From the NCBI GenBank assembly GCA_022605425.2, contig JAKIMF020000004.1, forward strand, positions 989,501-1,053,500: 64,000 bases of DNA. The letters run 5' to 3'. This stretch comes from Hamiltosporidium tvaerminnensis. Taxonomy: Eukaryota > Microsporidia > Dubosqiidae. Below, piece after piece: positions 33,961 through 47,127 of this stretch. Positions within the stretch are counted from its first letter, which is position 1; each line of letters starts with the position of its first letter. The notes under the pieces are model-generated. The model was not told where the DNA came from. It saw only the letters and a program-made list of their open reading frames with translations, and searched no databases. Made by a program: the position numbers and the translations under genes.

Positions 33961-36560
33961 AATATAAGGTAGTTAGTTCTTCGCTGATAACAAAACAATG
34001 AAATTAGCTTAATCGGAAACTAATAATTCTCTTATCATGATTATATAATATGTTTTTAATTATAAGAATTGTACTTTTTCGTTGTAATTAAGGTTATATA
34101 ATGGTTTTTTAGCGCCGAGATAACAAATAGATGCCGAATTTCCAAAAAAGATTTTCTTGTTTCCTTTATTAGTCTAAATTATATTCACGCTGCAATTCAA
34201 GTATATAACTTTTTATAAATAAAAGGTAAGAGACGGAATTATGTTTAAAAAATCATCTGAAAACTCCCAAATTGGGATTCCTTATAGTTTATCCACAATT
34301 TAAAATATTTATACAAAACTTTTAAAAATCTTGAGAGGCTTAAATATATAAAGAACTCCTCTTTATCTTAATTCAATTCTTTTTTTGTATTATTGTTTTA
34401 ATTACGTGTTTATTTACTTTATAGTTACGAAATATTCTTTATCGTTATTTCTTCTATATTTATAATAATTTTTAACTACAAGTCATTCGAAACCAGTTTT
34501 TTCATATTTTATAATATATAAATTGCCAATAAGAATATTTTATGTCTCCAATTAAGAATTTTATAATATATATGGTTTTTAAGAAGTTTATTTCAATTTA
34601 TTTAAAACGAGTGTTAGGAATATAAAACCAATATTAAGAGCATCTATATTTGGATGTTTTTTGCGACAAATTTTGAGCAAAGAATAAATATGCCTTTTAA
34701 TAATAGTATTTCACAATATCTAAGTCTCTGTCTTTATTCGTCTTCTAGATCAAGATTCTCTTTTGATCAGCAAAACATTGTTTTTTCATTAACATATTGT
34801 TATTTTAATGTTCATAAGATTAGCCAAGAAAATTTAAGATCTATTGTATTTTATATATTGATCATGGAAAAGAATTAATTTACACATCAAGAAACAATAC
34901 TCGATATCATGTGAATATTTTCAATGCCTTTATTCTCGCATAAGGTTCTTCTAATTCGTTTTATTTACAACTTTTCTGTATATATTGAAATGTAATTTTT
35001 ACAGGATATTCTGCGTATTTTTGATTTGAGTTAATAACTTAAATTCATTTATGTTAGGCAGTACTTTATTGGAAATTGTTTTGTGCTTTAAAGATGTGTA
35101 GGAAACCTATCGCGGCATGCTACCATGACATGCAAAAATTTTGCTGGCTCGTGAATAATTTTATACAAATATAAAAATTTCTTAGATTATGAATTGATGG
35201 GATTCGAAAGTAAATTTTATGTAAGTCATGATTTTAAATCTTAATATAAGGTCAGCTCTTTACAATTAAATGTTAATTATTTAAATTTTCTGAATAAAAT
35301 TCTGACGAAGAACTAATTTTTAACTTTTTGCATCAGAACTCATCCAATACAGCAGCTACCGCTAAATATTACATATAAATTGCTATTCGGGTAAAATAAA
35401 AAGGTTGGCTATTACTCTATCAGAACATCATTCATTTACTAAAGTGAAATATATAAATTTTTCTTTAAAACTAAATTATCTATTGCGTTCTTTAAACTTT
35501 TCAATTTTTAAGACAGTATTTAATCATTGGAAAATATAAAAGTTGTATTGAATTTTTAGTTACTTAAGATTCAAATGAAATTTTTACCGAGCATTCAATT
35601 TATGTGTTTTTTAGTAAAAGCCAAATTTTTCTCTTCCTGTATTCGATAAAATATAATTTTTGCATTTCATACATGACATCGGTATATCTTATTATTGCTC
35701 TAATTTGATGTATAAAAATATATATGCACTTACTCATTTACAAAATGATTTTCAATAATTGTTTGGAATCAAATTCGAAATAATTCTATCTTAGATATTT
35801 AGAATGTTTCTTTGTCTTTTAATCATATTACATATTGAATACTTTATTTTTTTATTTGGTCAACGCTACAACGATTATTCCTTATAAATTTAAACTGTTT
35901 AAGAAATAAGCTATCTTTCCAAATGTAAGAATAATAGAAGAAAAATAATATTATATGGATCTATGCTTTGTTCTTTATAAATCTTCTAAGTAGTTATATA
36001 AATAAGAAAGGCGCGAACTCTACTCATATGTTTATATTTCCAACGTTTTTTGTTTTGATAAATTTTTTCTTAGATAGAAAAAATTAAGTTTAAATTAAAA
36101 AAACCAAAGTAAATTATAAAAGAAGTATTATTCTATTGACTACAACATTTTTATAAAAACAATTGACGATTATAGAATGAAAATTCTAAAAACGATCTGT
36201 AAAATTTTATTTTTATTTTTATTTTTATTTTAAATTAAATCAAACGGAAAATGGTATGTGAAAAGTGTCATCGATTAAATATTTTATAGAAAAAAAGTTT
36301 TATTAGAAACACAAATGAAATAATATAATGAATTGAAACCAAAAGCTTATTAAGGGTTTTTATATTCCTAAAGTATTAAAAAAAACTAAAAATGGCATTA
36401 AGAATGAATAATTTAGAGCAACAATAAATTATTAAAAAAAATATTTGTAAGTTATAATCTAATCCAAAGTAAATTTACATTTTTTTTCATTAAATTTTCT
36501 TTCGAATTTCCTTTCGACAATTAAATTTTCGTTAAAATTTCTTTTTATAAAATGTAAATA
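33961..36560. other. 2.6-kb AT-rich stretch, nothing recognised
   Basis: No real gene seen. The 74-codon frame at 34654-34878 has ordinary AT-driven composition and no start signal. A TTTTTA microsatellite lies at 36208-36231. Confidence 0.45.
36208..36231. repeat. (TTTTTA)n microsatellite
   Basis: Four near-perfect units about 340 bp upstream of the beta-propeller gene. Confidence 0.7.
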
Positions 36561-36569
36561 ATAACCGTT

Positions 36570-37385
36570 ATGTTCAGTAAAATATCATATTACAGAAATA
36601 ATTTTTATATTTTAAGCGGAACACATATTATTATATTGGATTCTAATGCTAATGAATTGAAACGAATAAACCATGAAATAGAAGTTGTATTTATTAAATA
36701 TAATTATTTAATTGATAGAAATAAATGTCTTTATAAATTAGAAAACTTAAATTTAAAATTTATCTGTGCAATTAAAAAAATGATATCAAATATGTTTAAA
36801 GACAACGAAGATATATATTTAGTTGATAGATTCGGAGACATATATAAAATATACGAATCTACTGTTGTATTTGTATGTGGTAATATGTGTTTTACAACAG
36901 GTATTTTAATATATAATGATAATATTATTTCTAGCGACAAATATGGCAGAATAAAAATATATCACAATATTCATAAAAAAATATTAAATTATTTATTTTT
37001 GTTTAATTCACCAATAACTTCTTTAGATATGAACAATGATTTTATAATTGCTAGTGAAATAAATGGAAATATAAAAGTTTTGGATTTAAAAAATATGAAT
37101 GAATTAACTTCACATAAAATTGAAGATATTAAAATTCTTAAAAAAATAATGGTTTTTGACAAAAAACTGATGGTTTTATGTGATAAAGGTACATTTGTAT
37201 TCGAAATAGATGTGAATGGTAAGTTAATATTTTTAAAAAAATATGATTTTGAAATGAAGGATTCGATTATGGAAAATAATAATTTATTATTTATTGATAT
37301 AGATAATATGCTGTGGTTTAACGATATAAAAGTATTAGAAACGATACAGAGCACTGATGATTATATCGGTTTTTTAAATTACTAA
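36570..37385 (+). CDS. WD40-like beta-propeller protein, possibly the Trm82/WDR4 subunit of tRNA m7G methyltransferase
   Basis: 271 residues, intact. It shows repeated short strands with the rhythm of a beta-propeller: IYLVDRFGDIYKI (about 88-100), NIISSDKYGRIKIY (about 121-134), FIIASEINGNIKVLDL (about 158-173), KLMVLCDKGTFVFEI and LLFIDIDNMLWF. The classic WD dipeptides are lost. The D-(R/K)-(F/Y)-G-D-(I/V)-Y block followed by a S-D-(x)3-(R/K)-I-(R/K)-(I/V) strand is reminiscent of Trm82, the non-catalytic partner of Trm8. I cannot exclude another propeller family. No signal peptide or membrane span. The start is preceded by only a weak ACCG, not a full CCC signal. Confidence 0.65.
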   Translation: MFSKISYYRNNFYILSGTHIIILDSNANELKRINHEIEVVFIKYNYLIDRNKCLYKLENLNLKFICAIKKMISNMFKDNEDIYLVDRFGDIYKIYESTVVFVCGNMCFTTGILIYNDNIISSDKYGRIKIYHNIHKKILNYLFLFNSPITSLDMNNDFIIASEINGNIKVLDLKNMNELTSHKIEDIKILKKIMVFDKKLMVLCDKGTFVFEIDVNGKLIFLKKYDFEMKDSIMENNNLLFIDIDNMLWFNDIKVLETIQSTDDYIGFLNY

Positions 37386-37962
37386 TTAAAATTTAACATT
37401 TTATATTTATTTTACATAATTAATTAAAAAAGATTTATTTTCACTTCTGGATAATTTTTTTTGAGATTTGAAGAATGTTTTTCATAAAAAAAACAATTTT
37501 TATAAAATTTAAATCATGAAATATGGCTTTTTTTAAACTATTATAAGATATAAATTTGAGAAAATTGAATTTAAATTTATTTTTAACATTAAACCTGAAA
37601 AAATATCCAATATTTTTTTACAAAACTTTAAATTTTTTTCTCATCATATATTTAAATGTAAATATCTGGGATTTTTTTCTAAAAAGTTTTGCATCAATAC
37701 TGTAGAATTTCAAAATTATAGATTTATTTCAAAAAAAGCCACGACTGAATCTATGGTTTATTATATTTATGAAGATGGTTATCTGTTATTAAAATAGATT
37801 GAAGAAACTATGTAATATATTTATCTCTGTATAATTAATACCAAAGAAAATACCAATTTATTTTTAAATTTCGATTCAAAGACAATACTTATTATATAGT
37901 CTATGCCATTGTTTATTTAAGTTATAGATTTTAATTTTATATATATTTAAGTATTGTTCGAT
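37386..37962. other. Convergent intergenic region
   Basis: 577 bp of AT-rich DNA between two genes that point at each other; nothing recognised. Confidence 0.4.
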
Positions 37963-39396
37963 TTAATTCGGCAAGAATGTATCTTCAATAAGATCTCCAA
38001 TTAAAATTAACTCTTCTTTTTTGATTATTTCCTTTTGAGATAAGAATTGTAGGGATATAAGAAGGTCATTCATAAGTTCTAGAATTTTAGAAGGTTTAAC
38101 CTTATTTTTGAAATGTCTTCGTAATCTAAGAAATATATCTTGGTTTTCTTCCAGAAGATCCCCGAAGTTAGAATTAAATGTTTTTAGAAATACTCTTCTA
38201 ATATCGTTTTTTTCATATGAGTAATCAAATATTATTTTTTTATTTGGAATGTAAAACGAATCGAAATTTAACAATTTATTTCTTTTCTTTTTATATTTCT
38301 GTAAGATAACGAATGAACTGTCATTGAATGCATTTTTTATTTCAAAAATAACTGGAATTTTCCATTTAAAAAATGAAAAAACCATTTTACAGAGTCTTTC
38401 CATTGAAAGAATATCATCACAGTATATAATAATCTTAGAAGATTTAAAATTAAAGAAACCTAATATTAACATTAATTTTTTTGCATTTTCGAAACATGAA
38501 ACGTTTTTAAATACTCTTTTTGATAATTCTTCAAAGAAATCATTTGATCTGATTCTTTCGTTGATTTCAGTAGAAGAAATACAGTGAAAATTTAAAATAT
38601 TCAAAAACGGATAGCCATTATACTTTCTAGAAATTAATCCAAAAATATAGTAAAAGTTTTCTTGTAATTTAAATGTAGAAAAACCTTTGATAATTAAATT
38701 ATCGTTTATCAAATAATAGAAATATTTTTCTTTATAACTAACCCATGCATGGTCTTCTTGAAATTTAGATTTGCAGAGAGAACAAACAATATTTTCATCA
38801 TTAGAGATTTTCTTAATTCTATTATTTATACTTACATATAAATCATTTTTTATTTTTATACAGTAACTGTCACATTTATACTTTAAATTTGAACATTTGA
38901 ATATTCTACTATGAATACTTTTTATCTGATCAAATGATATTATTCTAGCCTTGAAACCATAAATTTCTTTATTATTACTTATGTTTAAAGCATTTTTAGC
39001 TAAAAGATAGAAATTTCTAATATTTTTAAGACATATCAAATATGGTAAATTTCGAGGAATTAATCTTATTTTAAAGAATTCAGATAAATCAATTAAAAAA
39101 TCTAAATGTAGATTCAGCGGGTATATTTGGTTTTTAATTGAAATAAAAATTTGATTTTTGATTAAATGTGAAGCTTCTTTATAGTTTTTAATCAAATTAT
39201 TAGAAAATTCCGGGGATAAATTACATAATTTCATGAAATCAATATCTATATTCAAAAAATATATTCTATCTATTTTCTGGGCTTTTTTTATTTCATTGAT
39301 GGTGTTTTCAAATATAAAAATGTTCCATTTTATGATTTTTTCTAAAATATTTTTACTGTTTTGAGCGAAAGTATCATCTTTACAGGAAACATTCAT
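37963..39396 (-). CDS. Hypothetical protein with a faint MCM-like layout
   Basis: 477 residues, intact, not firmly recognised. Around 155-215 there is GFKARIISFDQIKSIHSRIFKCS followed about 35 residues later by VCSLCKSKF: strands leading into paired cysteines as in the OB-fold and zinc ribbon of MCM proteins, although only some cysteines pair up (FKC..YKC..YC, then CSLC). A later segment, DFFEELSKRVFKNVSCFENAKKLMLILGFF, could correspond to the start of the MCM AAA+ domain, but no Walker A (GxxGxGK) or clear Walker B follows. If the resemblance is real it would be an ATPase-dead MCM-like protein comparable to MCMDC2. No signal peptide, no membrane span. Codon use is as AT-rich as its neighbours. 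Confidence 0.6.
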   Translation of the reverse strand: MNVSCKDDTFAQNSKNILEKIIKWNIFIFENTINEIKKAQKIDRIYFLNIDIDFMKLCNLSPEFSNNLIKNYKEASHLIKNQIFISIKNQIYPLNLHLDFLIDLSEFFKIRLIPRNLPYLICLKNIRNFYLLAKNALNISNNKEIYGFKARIISFDQIKSIHSRIFKCSNLKYKCDSYCIKIKNDLYVSINNRIKKISNDENIVCSLCKSKFQEDHAWVSYKEKYFYYLINDNLIIKGFSTFKLQENFYYIFGLISRKYNGYPFLNILNFHCISSTEINERIRSNDFFEELSKRVFKNVSCFENAKKLMLILGFFNFKSSKIIIYCDDILSMERLCKMVFSFFKWKIPVIFEIKNAFNDSSFVILQKYKKKRNKLLNFDSFYIPNKKIIFDYSYEKNDIRRVFLKTFNSNFGDLLEENQDIFLRLRRHFKNKVKPSKILELMNDLLISLQFLSQKEIIKKEELILIGDLIEDTFLPN

Positions 39397-39839
39397 GCAT
39401 TTTTTTCATCAGAAAATATTTATATTTTTAAATGCATTAAACTATACTTTGGCATTTATAAACGATATGGGAAATTTTAAACATTCTTAAGTTTTCAAAT
39501 TCATGAAACATTACAAAAGGTATTAGAAATTATCATATTTGAGTATATAAAGCGAAATATAAACTTATAATTAAATCTTAACCTGAGATTTTGAATAAAA
39601 AGATATTTTTTAGTAAATATTGTGTATTTTTTATAAAGAAATATTTCAAATTAAGTCTTTTGAGTTTAAACAATGCATCAAATATAAATGCATCCTAAGT
39701 AACGGAAGAGTCGATTCGAACCGTTTTTAGATCTTTTCATTCGCGAATACATTGTAATTATCAAAGAAATATGATTTTGGCTAAATCAAGGTAACATCTA
39801 ATGGTTTGATTCTATCTCTATATCTATGTTTTGTGAAAA
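39397..39839. other. AT-rich spacer upstream of the 477-residue gene
   Basis: Presumed promoter side of the minus-strand gene; no CCC patch and no other signal seen. Confidence 0.35.
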
Positions 39840-40150
39840 AAATATAGATTCAAATCTTAAAAACGAATTAGGAGTCACTCAGTTCAATAAATGGTGCAAA
39901 ATGAATATTAGAACGAAAATTAGAAAACTAAAAAAACAATTTTTAAAATTAAGAATAATATTTCTGATTTATCTTTAAGAAAAAAGTTAAGGCGATAACA
40001 CTAACTGGAAAAGTGATTACTTCTTCTCAAGCTTTCTTTAAATTTTTAAAATTTAGAAACTTAAAAATTGAGACTTTTTGGCCAATTATTCGAATTTTAT
40101 TTTAATATATAATTTTGCAATAGTTTCTTATGGCTTAACCAATATTAAAT
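39840..40150 (+). pseudogene. LINE fragment copy F, endonuclease part
   Basis: The segment 39850-39920 matches 7703-7785 of copy A (AAACGAATTAGGAGTCACTCAGTTCA against AAACGAATTAGAAGCCACTCAATTCA), and 39985-40040 matches 7845-7895 (GATAACACTAACTGGAAAAGTGATTACTTC). No frame survives and the homology fades after about 40100. Confidence 0.6.
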
Positions 40151-42750
40151 TCCCAAATTTGATACGATTTAGCCTAAAATGGTTCAAATAATAGTACAGC
40201 CGAACCATATATACTGTTGGCTATACTAAAAAAAATCAGTTGAAACAATTCTTTGTCATTAAGAAACAAAATAGAATCTAGATCAGCAAAAATAGTAATT
40301 TTAGTACTAAGTACAATGATATGATAAATGATTAATAGCCGCACTTCAGATAAAGAATTTTTCCCTCTAAAAAGAAAAAAATATTTGAAGCAAATACATT
40401 GTAACTATTGAAGCTTCAATTTGAAAAGAAAAAAAGGAATTCGACCCAATGAAGAAAAATATAAGAAACTTTTCGAATAAATCCGAAGGCCAAAATCTAA
40501 TCTAAAAGTGTTAGAATTAAGCAAACCAAAATGTTGGCTAAAAATAATTTCTTCGATTAAATTTCAGTCAAAAATTGTAAAAAATTTGTGGATTATGTAT
40601 TTGTAATTTAAAAAAAATATTAGGGAATTACTTGTTTGTGCACAATACTTATCGGAAAACTTTCCATATTGTCTAGGATGGCCAGTTTTTGACGATTGTG
40701 GTTTGGTACTTTAAAAATCGATTTATTTATTCTTCTGCTGCATGTCTATAGATACTTCTTTAAATAGATACCAGGTCTTTTTAAAAGTGGCATATATTAT
40801 ACTGTTTTCGTGGCATTAACGCCGAACTGGGGTTTAAATAGATAACTTCTAACCAATACGCCGTCGTTCATGCTAAAATACTTATATCTTAAGTTTTGCA
40901 TCCAAAGGGTTGTAAAACGGATTTGATTGACAAATCTACCAAGATTTGGAGAATATTTGTTTTATGAGATGTGTGACTTTTAAGCCCAATTTGCGCTCCT
41001 CAAATACCAGCCGCTTTTTCACGTACTCCATACTTTCCGATCCAAATATACTTCTGATATAATATATCTCTGCGACTTGTGTAAGGAAGTTTTCACATAG
41101 ACTTGCAATAACCTCCAACAAATTTAAATTTTCGTTTAGGTTTCCTATTGTTTCATTGAGTACACTTTTTTTGTATTTCCAGGTCTATAGATTTCTACCA
41201 TGTCTGAAGAAAGTTAGGTTTAAATTGTTTTGCATATGTATTGTTTTTAAGATCAGCCGTAGTATATAAAACAGTATAAAAACCCTATAGCTAACTAAGT
41301 CTGTAGATAAATTGCCTTTTTTGTTATATTTTGCCAGCTTAAATAAATTTTCATAGAACAACCAAAAATGTGAAGATATTTTATGCTTTTCGAAAATTCA
41401 TGCAATGATTTTTGCTATTTTTATTTGATCATGTCAAGAAGGATAGTTTTTGGTGCGTATTCTTTCCGATTATATATATCCAATGATAAAAAGTTAAATA
41501 TATTGCAAAAAAATCAACATTTGTTATTATTTTTTACAGATTTTATTTTTAATACAAAAAGCCAAAAAAATATAGGTACTTTGAATTTTTGTAATATTCT
41601 TAACTAAAATATTCTAGAATTTCTCAAACAGCAAAAAATATTTTTTTACATTAATTTTTAATTTAGAATGAAACAAAATGAACAAAAAAAACATTTAATC
41701 TTTGTATTTATACAAAGAATTTACCATTAATTATAAATAGGAAATGTTAAAAAATAATAAATATTTCTGAAATGCATATTGTCATTTAATAATGTGCTAC
41801 GTCTTTGAATGAAGGAGTCTTTGCATTAAAGTTCGTTGGCATAGAAGCTTTGAATATAATATCGGGGCAGGTAAAGTTTGAAAAGCTGCAATTTTTATCT
41901 ACAAAATTGGTTTAAAAAATTTCCGTGTTACATTGAGTCAGATGGATTCAAATCCATTTCCTGGTACTGCACGTATATTTTTATTACATATACAATTTTC
42001 GAATGTCTACTCGATTTATTTTCTTTTTAAAAACAGCGGAATAGGTCATTCTATAATTTTTTATATATTATTTATTCTATTTAGTATATCTTCTAGGTAA
42101 AATATCCAAAATTTATACATAACTTAAAATTTATTAGTTTTTCGTTAAATCAAAAAATAATTTTCTTGCTTATGATTGAATTAATTCTCAGCAAAAAAGG
42201 ATTTAAGAATATTTCAAGCAATTCAAAAATGATTTTTTTAATAAATCTGCGGCTTGTTTTGGTTTTTTAAAATTGTTTAATTTAATATACCAAATTCAAA
42301 AATATGTATACATTAATACCACAATTTCTACTTTTTTATAGATTTTAAAATATAAAAAATATCTGTAGGAATTATTGGGGTAAAAAGCTTGTTACAACTA
42401 CATCATTGATTGTACTGGCCTTTTTTGATATTCATTTCAACCTAAAATGAAAAATAAATGATTCATTCGTTATTTGGATCAATTTTAACAAAAAATATAG
42501 CGATTTTGTTTTCTTTTCGTGTTTATTTCTTTTCGTATTTAATAAATAGAATTCTATAAAAAGCTATAAAATAAAAGTAAACTATTCAAACAAGGACCGA
42601 TGATCCTAGGTATGTTTTCTTTTATTTTTACTAATTTAGAGATTAAATATTATCTTAATTATAATGAAACCGTTCTCCGGTCATATCCAAATTATATACT
42701 GAAAATAATTTGAGTGGTTTTAGCATTCAACTATAAGCTTGTGTATTACT
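40151..42750. other. 2.6 kb without a recognised gene; GC-richer zone at 40650-41130
   Basis: The zone 40650-41130 has more balanced composition and a minus frame of 61 codons (40936-41121) whose translation can be extended through stops as if it were a decayed protein, but no family is recognised. The rest is AT-rich and featureless; the frame at 41383-41607 looks like chance. Confidence 0.4.
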
Positions 42751-42752
42751 TG

Positions 42753-42870
42753 GTGAGTGGAGAGAGGATAACCACTTAAAAACTATCTGGTTGTCAATGA
42801 GTGTTTGAAATAGATATGAAAAGAATTGCTGAGATTTTTGTGTGATATAAACTACATTGAATCTATAGAC
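42753..42870 (+). mobile_element. Structured non-coding retroposon, 5' fragment (copy 3)
   Basis: Only the first ~115 bp of the family are recognisable: AGTGG (42756-42760), AGAGAGGATAA, CCACT (42772-42776), then TGTCAATGAGTGTTTGAAAT. The first base pair of the leading hairpin is swapped from T-A to A-T on both sides, which keeps the stem. What follows is unrelated or decayed. Confidence 0.6.
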
Positions 42871-44497
42871 CAACCCCTATATCCGAGTAACAACTGATTA
42901 AAAGAAGCAATTGGAAAATTTCTTGTTGTTCACCCTAGACACCGAGAAGTAAAAGAGGAATGGAATAAGTAAGTATTTTTCCGTTCCCAATTTGTGTCTT
43001 ATTTCTTTGTTATGAGAAAAAAATAGAAAAGAAAATTGAGACCCAGAAAAAATCTAGTTCTTTGTGTAGATTTGTCGATAACTAAACAAATTTATAACCT
43101 TTAAAAAAACTTTCTAATTTCATAAAAGCTTCTTTTACAGTTTTAATTTGCAACTTTTGTATGAATATCTTTGGAAAAATTGTTGGACATCATTTATTCC
43201 TTTCTTAGTATTAAATTGGGCATATTTTGACTGCATTTTCTGAAACAAACTTTCAAAGGTTGTTTTGCTAAATCTCATCGATTTAGTCTTCCCATTCTGC
43301 GATTAAAATTAAAATACTCATGTCCAGAACATTATTTTATTGTTTAATTCGATTTTCAAACCGAAACTTTGATTCTCTATATAGGAGTCTCATATTCCTC
43401 TTAATATTTAAGCGAAACTACATTCGAGACGATTATTTTACAAGCTTTTATAATTTGAATAGCATATTTGTATCATGAAATCAATGTCTTAAAATCTAAT
43501 CCCACTGTTTTATTTGCTAAAAATTTTTTAGATTTGTTTCCTTTGAGTTTAAGCATCTTTATCGCAGCGTTTCTAAGTTTTTTATTTATATCCCTATCTT
43601 TATTTATTACGATGTCTATTAATATTGACTTCAATCTTCCTATGTAAATTTACAAATCATTTATCGTGGTAGCCTAGTATTTATTCAAATATATAGCGAA
43701 TATTACATTGGATTACATATCCGATCCCCGAATCTTTATTTCATTCTCTTTTGTAATATTAAAATTATCGATATCCACATAATTTTTAAGTGCGTAAATA
43801 GAAACTTTGTTAAGTTGCGCACTTACACGATTTCGAGCATATTTAATAAAACAAAGTAGCCATGTATAGCGAAAAAATATTTTTCGAATTCAATTAGCAG
43901 CCAATTAAAAAATTTCGAGCCGGTATCAATTTTAAATATAACAAGAGCAAACGAATCGGTTTAATATTTGGAAAGGTTTTAAATACTACAAGATCTATTC
44001 AAATTTGCGTTTATACATGAACATCGCATTAAAATTTTTTAAAAATTTGTTAAAAAATTATTAGAAATTTATAAAGCGTAGCTGGTTTCAGCGACTTTTC
44101 TGTTCCGTCTCGTTATAATTAAAAAAATTTACGGTTTTATGATTTTAATACTGATAAAGTCAAAAGATATAAATTTTTTAAATTAATCGCACATTACTAG
44201 TTCCCTATTACTCTAATAGTCGATTTGGCATTTATTGTTCATATTTTAGCATTTTTGAGTCGATATAATGATTCTATTTGAAAATAGGTCTTACCAATGC
44301 ACGTTATGTCTGTGCCGAATTACCCTTCTCATAAAGATCATAAGCACTGTTTATTTGCTTGAAACATCCTTATCCATTAAAACAAAAATTTTTACCCGTC
44401 TAAAACATAGTTTTTTTCCAAAAAAACATTAACAAAAAGCCAACTGTGGAATACATATATAATGTCGAAAATACTTGATTATATTTTCTTTGGAATT
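42871..44497. other. AT-rich spacer, nothing recognised
   Basis: No gene, RNA or repeat could be supported. Confidence 0.45.
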
Positions 44498-45010
44498 CAT
44501 TTATTTAAGGAAAGATAAACACACTAGAAATCATCTTATTTGAAATGATTGTGTGAAACAGACGTCAAAATTCGATTGAATTTTATGTGAGATGAAATTT
44601 CATTGCATTTTGATTTATCTAAGAATTTATATGAAGAGGAGAATGTCTAAAATATTTTGAAATTTTTTTAGTAAGTTTGTATTTTTTTATTTAGCTATAT
44701 TAAAAATTCGCGAGTGAAATTTTAGGTAGTTGTCATGCCAAAGCATGAAAATGGTTTGCCAGACCCTTGTTAGATGATTTTGTGTCCAAGAGATAAAGTA
44801 AATCCCCTTTGAGAATCCAGTAAGACTAAGTAGTGGATTATATTTCTTAATATGCCATTGCAACGTCTCGGTAAATCCTATGTGAGTCTCCAATATATAT
44901 CCTAGTAATATGTTTATTTGGGGCGAAATATTGAGACTGGAGAGAGATTTTGCGAATATTGGATATTCATTTAGGTTGGATCGTGGAATCACGCTTCAGG
45001 TAATTAGAAT
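44498..45010 (+). mobile_element. Structured non-coding retroposon, old copy 4
   Basis: Strongly diverged but collinear with copy 1: GGAAAGATAAACACA at the start, ATGATTGTGTGAAAC, GAGGAGAATGTCTAA, then the hairpin TCATG (44733-44737) with CATGA (44744-44748), AGATGATTTTGTGTCC, and CCTATGTGAGTCTCC near the middle. The 3' half is missing or unrecognisable. The hairpin keeps pairing although both arms changed. The minus-strand frame 44687-44992 is a shadow. Confidence 0.55.
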
Positions 45011-47125
45011 CAATTAACACATCTTTACCACCTCGCTCATTAAATAAAATTTGAATACTTTTAGATATTTAGCTTTCTATGTTTAGATCTAGGAATTTCA
45101 AAGAAGGCGCTGGCAGTTGTTATCTATTTAAAATCTATAATCTGTTAACGACAAAAAAGTATAATATATGCTCCCTTTTAAAAGATGTGATATATATTAA
45201 ATGTTACGGGCCAATAAATTCCCGATCTCGAATAGAATCCTCTTTATTTCCTATATACTTTTTATAAAGGATATAACCCTTTAAATTTTTATGCTGCCCT
45301 TTTATTCTCAAACCCTATTGTCCTATTCTTCTCTGGATATTTCTATACATATCTCGATATTTTATTACTACCGTTATTTCATAACCATTTTCTCAAATTT
45401 TTGTTTTTAAAAAAAAACCATGATGTGTTAAACATTGACATACGATTAAATAAATTTTCTTTCGCTTACTTTTTTTACAGTTTACACTCTTTTGTTTCTG
45501 TTAATTTTGTAAACATAAAAAAAACATCCAAAACCTAAAGAGACTGATACTAAACAACATAACACAATATAAAAATATATTCGAAGTTTAAATTCTAGTT
45601 TTTCTTTTCTTTACTGTATAAATAGCTACAAGTGTATAGTACTTACAATTCCAAGATTTTAAGCTGCAGATAAAAAAAGAAAAGGAAGTTATATCAAGCT
45701 ATTATAAAACTGGCACATAAAGAATTGTATAGATCTTAGTATATAATTAGTTATGATGGTTAATATTTATGGATTAACATTATAATTGTCACATATACCA
45801 AAACTTTTCAAAGTAGTACTAATACTAAGAAGATAGCACAATGAGTAAAATTTTTATTGAATTTTTGGTTTTTTTTCAATTTATTGTTTCGGTTGAAATA
45901 AAGGACGATAACACCTAATATTGAGAAAATTTACTCTTTGAAATGCTTTGACTTGTCTAGATATAAGAGTTATACGTGGAAGACTTTACAACCAAAGTAC
46001 AAAGCCAAGTCGAATATGCCAATTAAACCATAAAAAGATGGCCTTTAAAAAAATTGCATGCAAAAAAGGTGAAGAATATAGGCCGAAGTTGACAAAGATG
46101 TTGTTTATTCATAAAACAGAACAACAAATAATGCAAAGAACAAATCTCTATGCCTGTTTTTCTTCGAACAATCAGGTTTTAAAAATTTACCTTTTAGAGC
46201 ATAATAATAAATTGCAAAAGTTGTATAATGATGCCTTCTATTTTAGTAAATTCTAGCACAATTTTTACTGAAGAAAATGCAGTTTAACACAGTAAAGCTT
46301 GGAGATTGTACCCAAATATGCATGTATAAACCGGTAAACACCACAACATCATAATAACCCATAGTTGCAAAATGATAGTAAAATTGCTGTCTATCTCGGT
46401 AAGCTTTTTTTAAATTATTGATATAACCTTATAGGAAGCAATGTAAAATAGCATTTCGAGAGATTTGTATATGGAAGATAATGGCCCCATAAAAAGATTC
46501 GGACATAAACACAGAGACGAAAGGAACATATGTGAACTCCTTACGTAAAAATTATGTTTTTAAAGTTACAACTAGTTTGATGAACAATATGATTGAAGTA
46601 AAAAACAATGATTGTGACACAAGAACAGTTTCCAGTGGCGTAATAAAACATATTTAATTTAATTAGGTCTACGTTGCAATTATAACTATGCATTTTTTTA
46701 TTAATTGAATGTTAACCCAAATTTTTTTTATATTCTGTAAAAATTTTAACGAATATTTTTTGGAGGGAAATTCAACTTTAAAAGTTATGAGCATTTTTTA
46801 AATCGAGCTCAAAAAAGTATAGAATAAAAATCATTTCCATGATTCCATTATATAGGCTTAAAGTGTAATATATAGAAAACAACGGGGGCGTATAAAATCA
46901 TTAGAAAACAACGGGAATTCTATTGGACATTGGGGTATTTATTAGCTCGTGACAAATAATTTAAATTTTTCTTTAAAAAATACTGTAAGACATACTTTTA
47001 AGGTTTTGAATATTTGTATGAAACTTTAAATATTTAACTGAAAACATTAATAATAAACATTGGGAAAATTCTTTAAAATACTTTGGTATAAAATGTGGTT
47101 CTTCTCCTCCAGTCTTTGTATAAAA
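45011..47125. other. Intergenic stretch with possible transposase remnant
   Basis: A 102-codon frame at 45948-46256 has a lysine-rich translation (HKKMAFKKIACKKGEEYRPK) that could be the linker of a Tc1/IS630-type transposase, but without catalytic blocks the call is weak. The word GAAAACAACGGG is repeated directly at about 46875 and 46904. The rest is AT-rich and unassigned. Confidence 0.3.
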
Positions 47126-47127
47126 GT

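Noticed and set aside
41935-41975. T-arm-like GGATTCAAATCC suggestive of a tRNA gene
   Set aside because: No matching acceptor, D or anticodon arms could be folded around it.
45948-46256. Possible Tc1/IS630-type transposase piece
   Set aside because: Lysine-rich linker-like sequence only; no catalytic acid blocks visible on either side.
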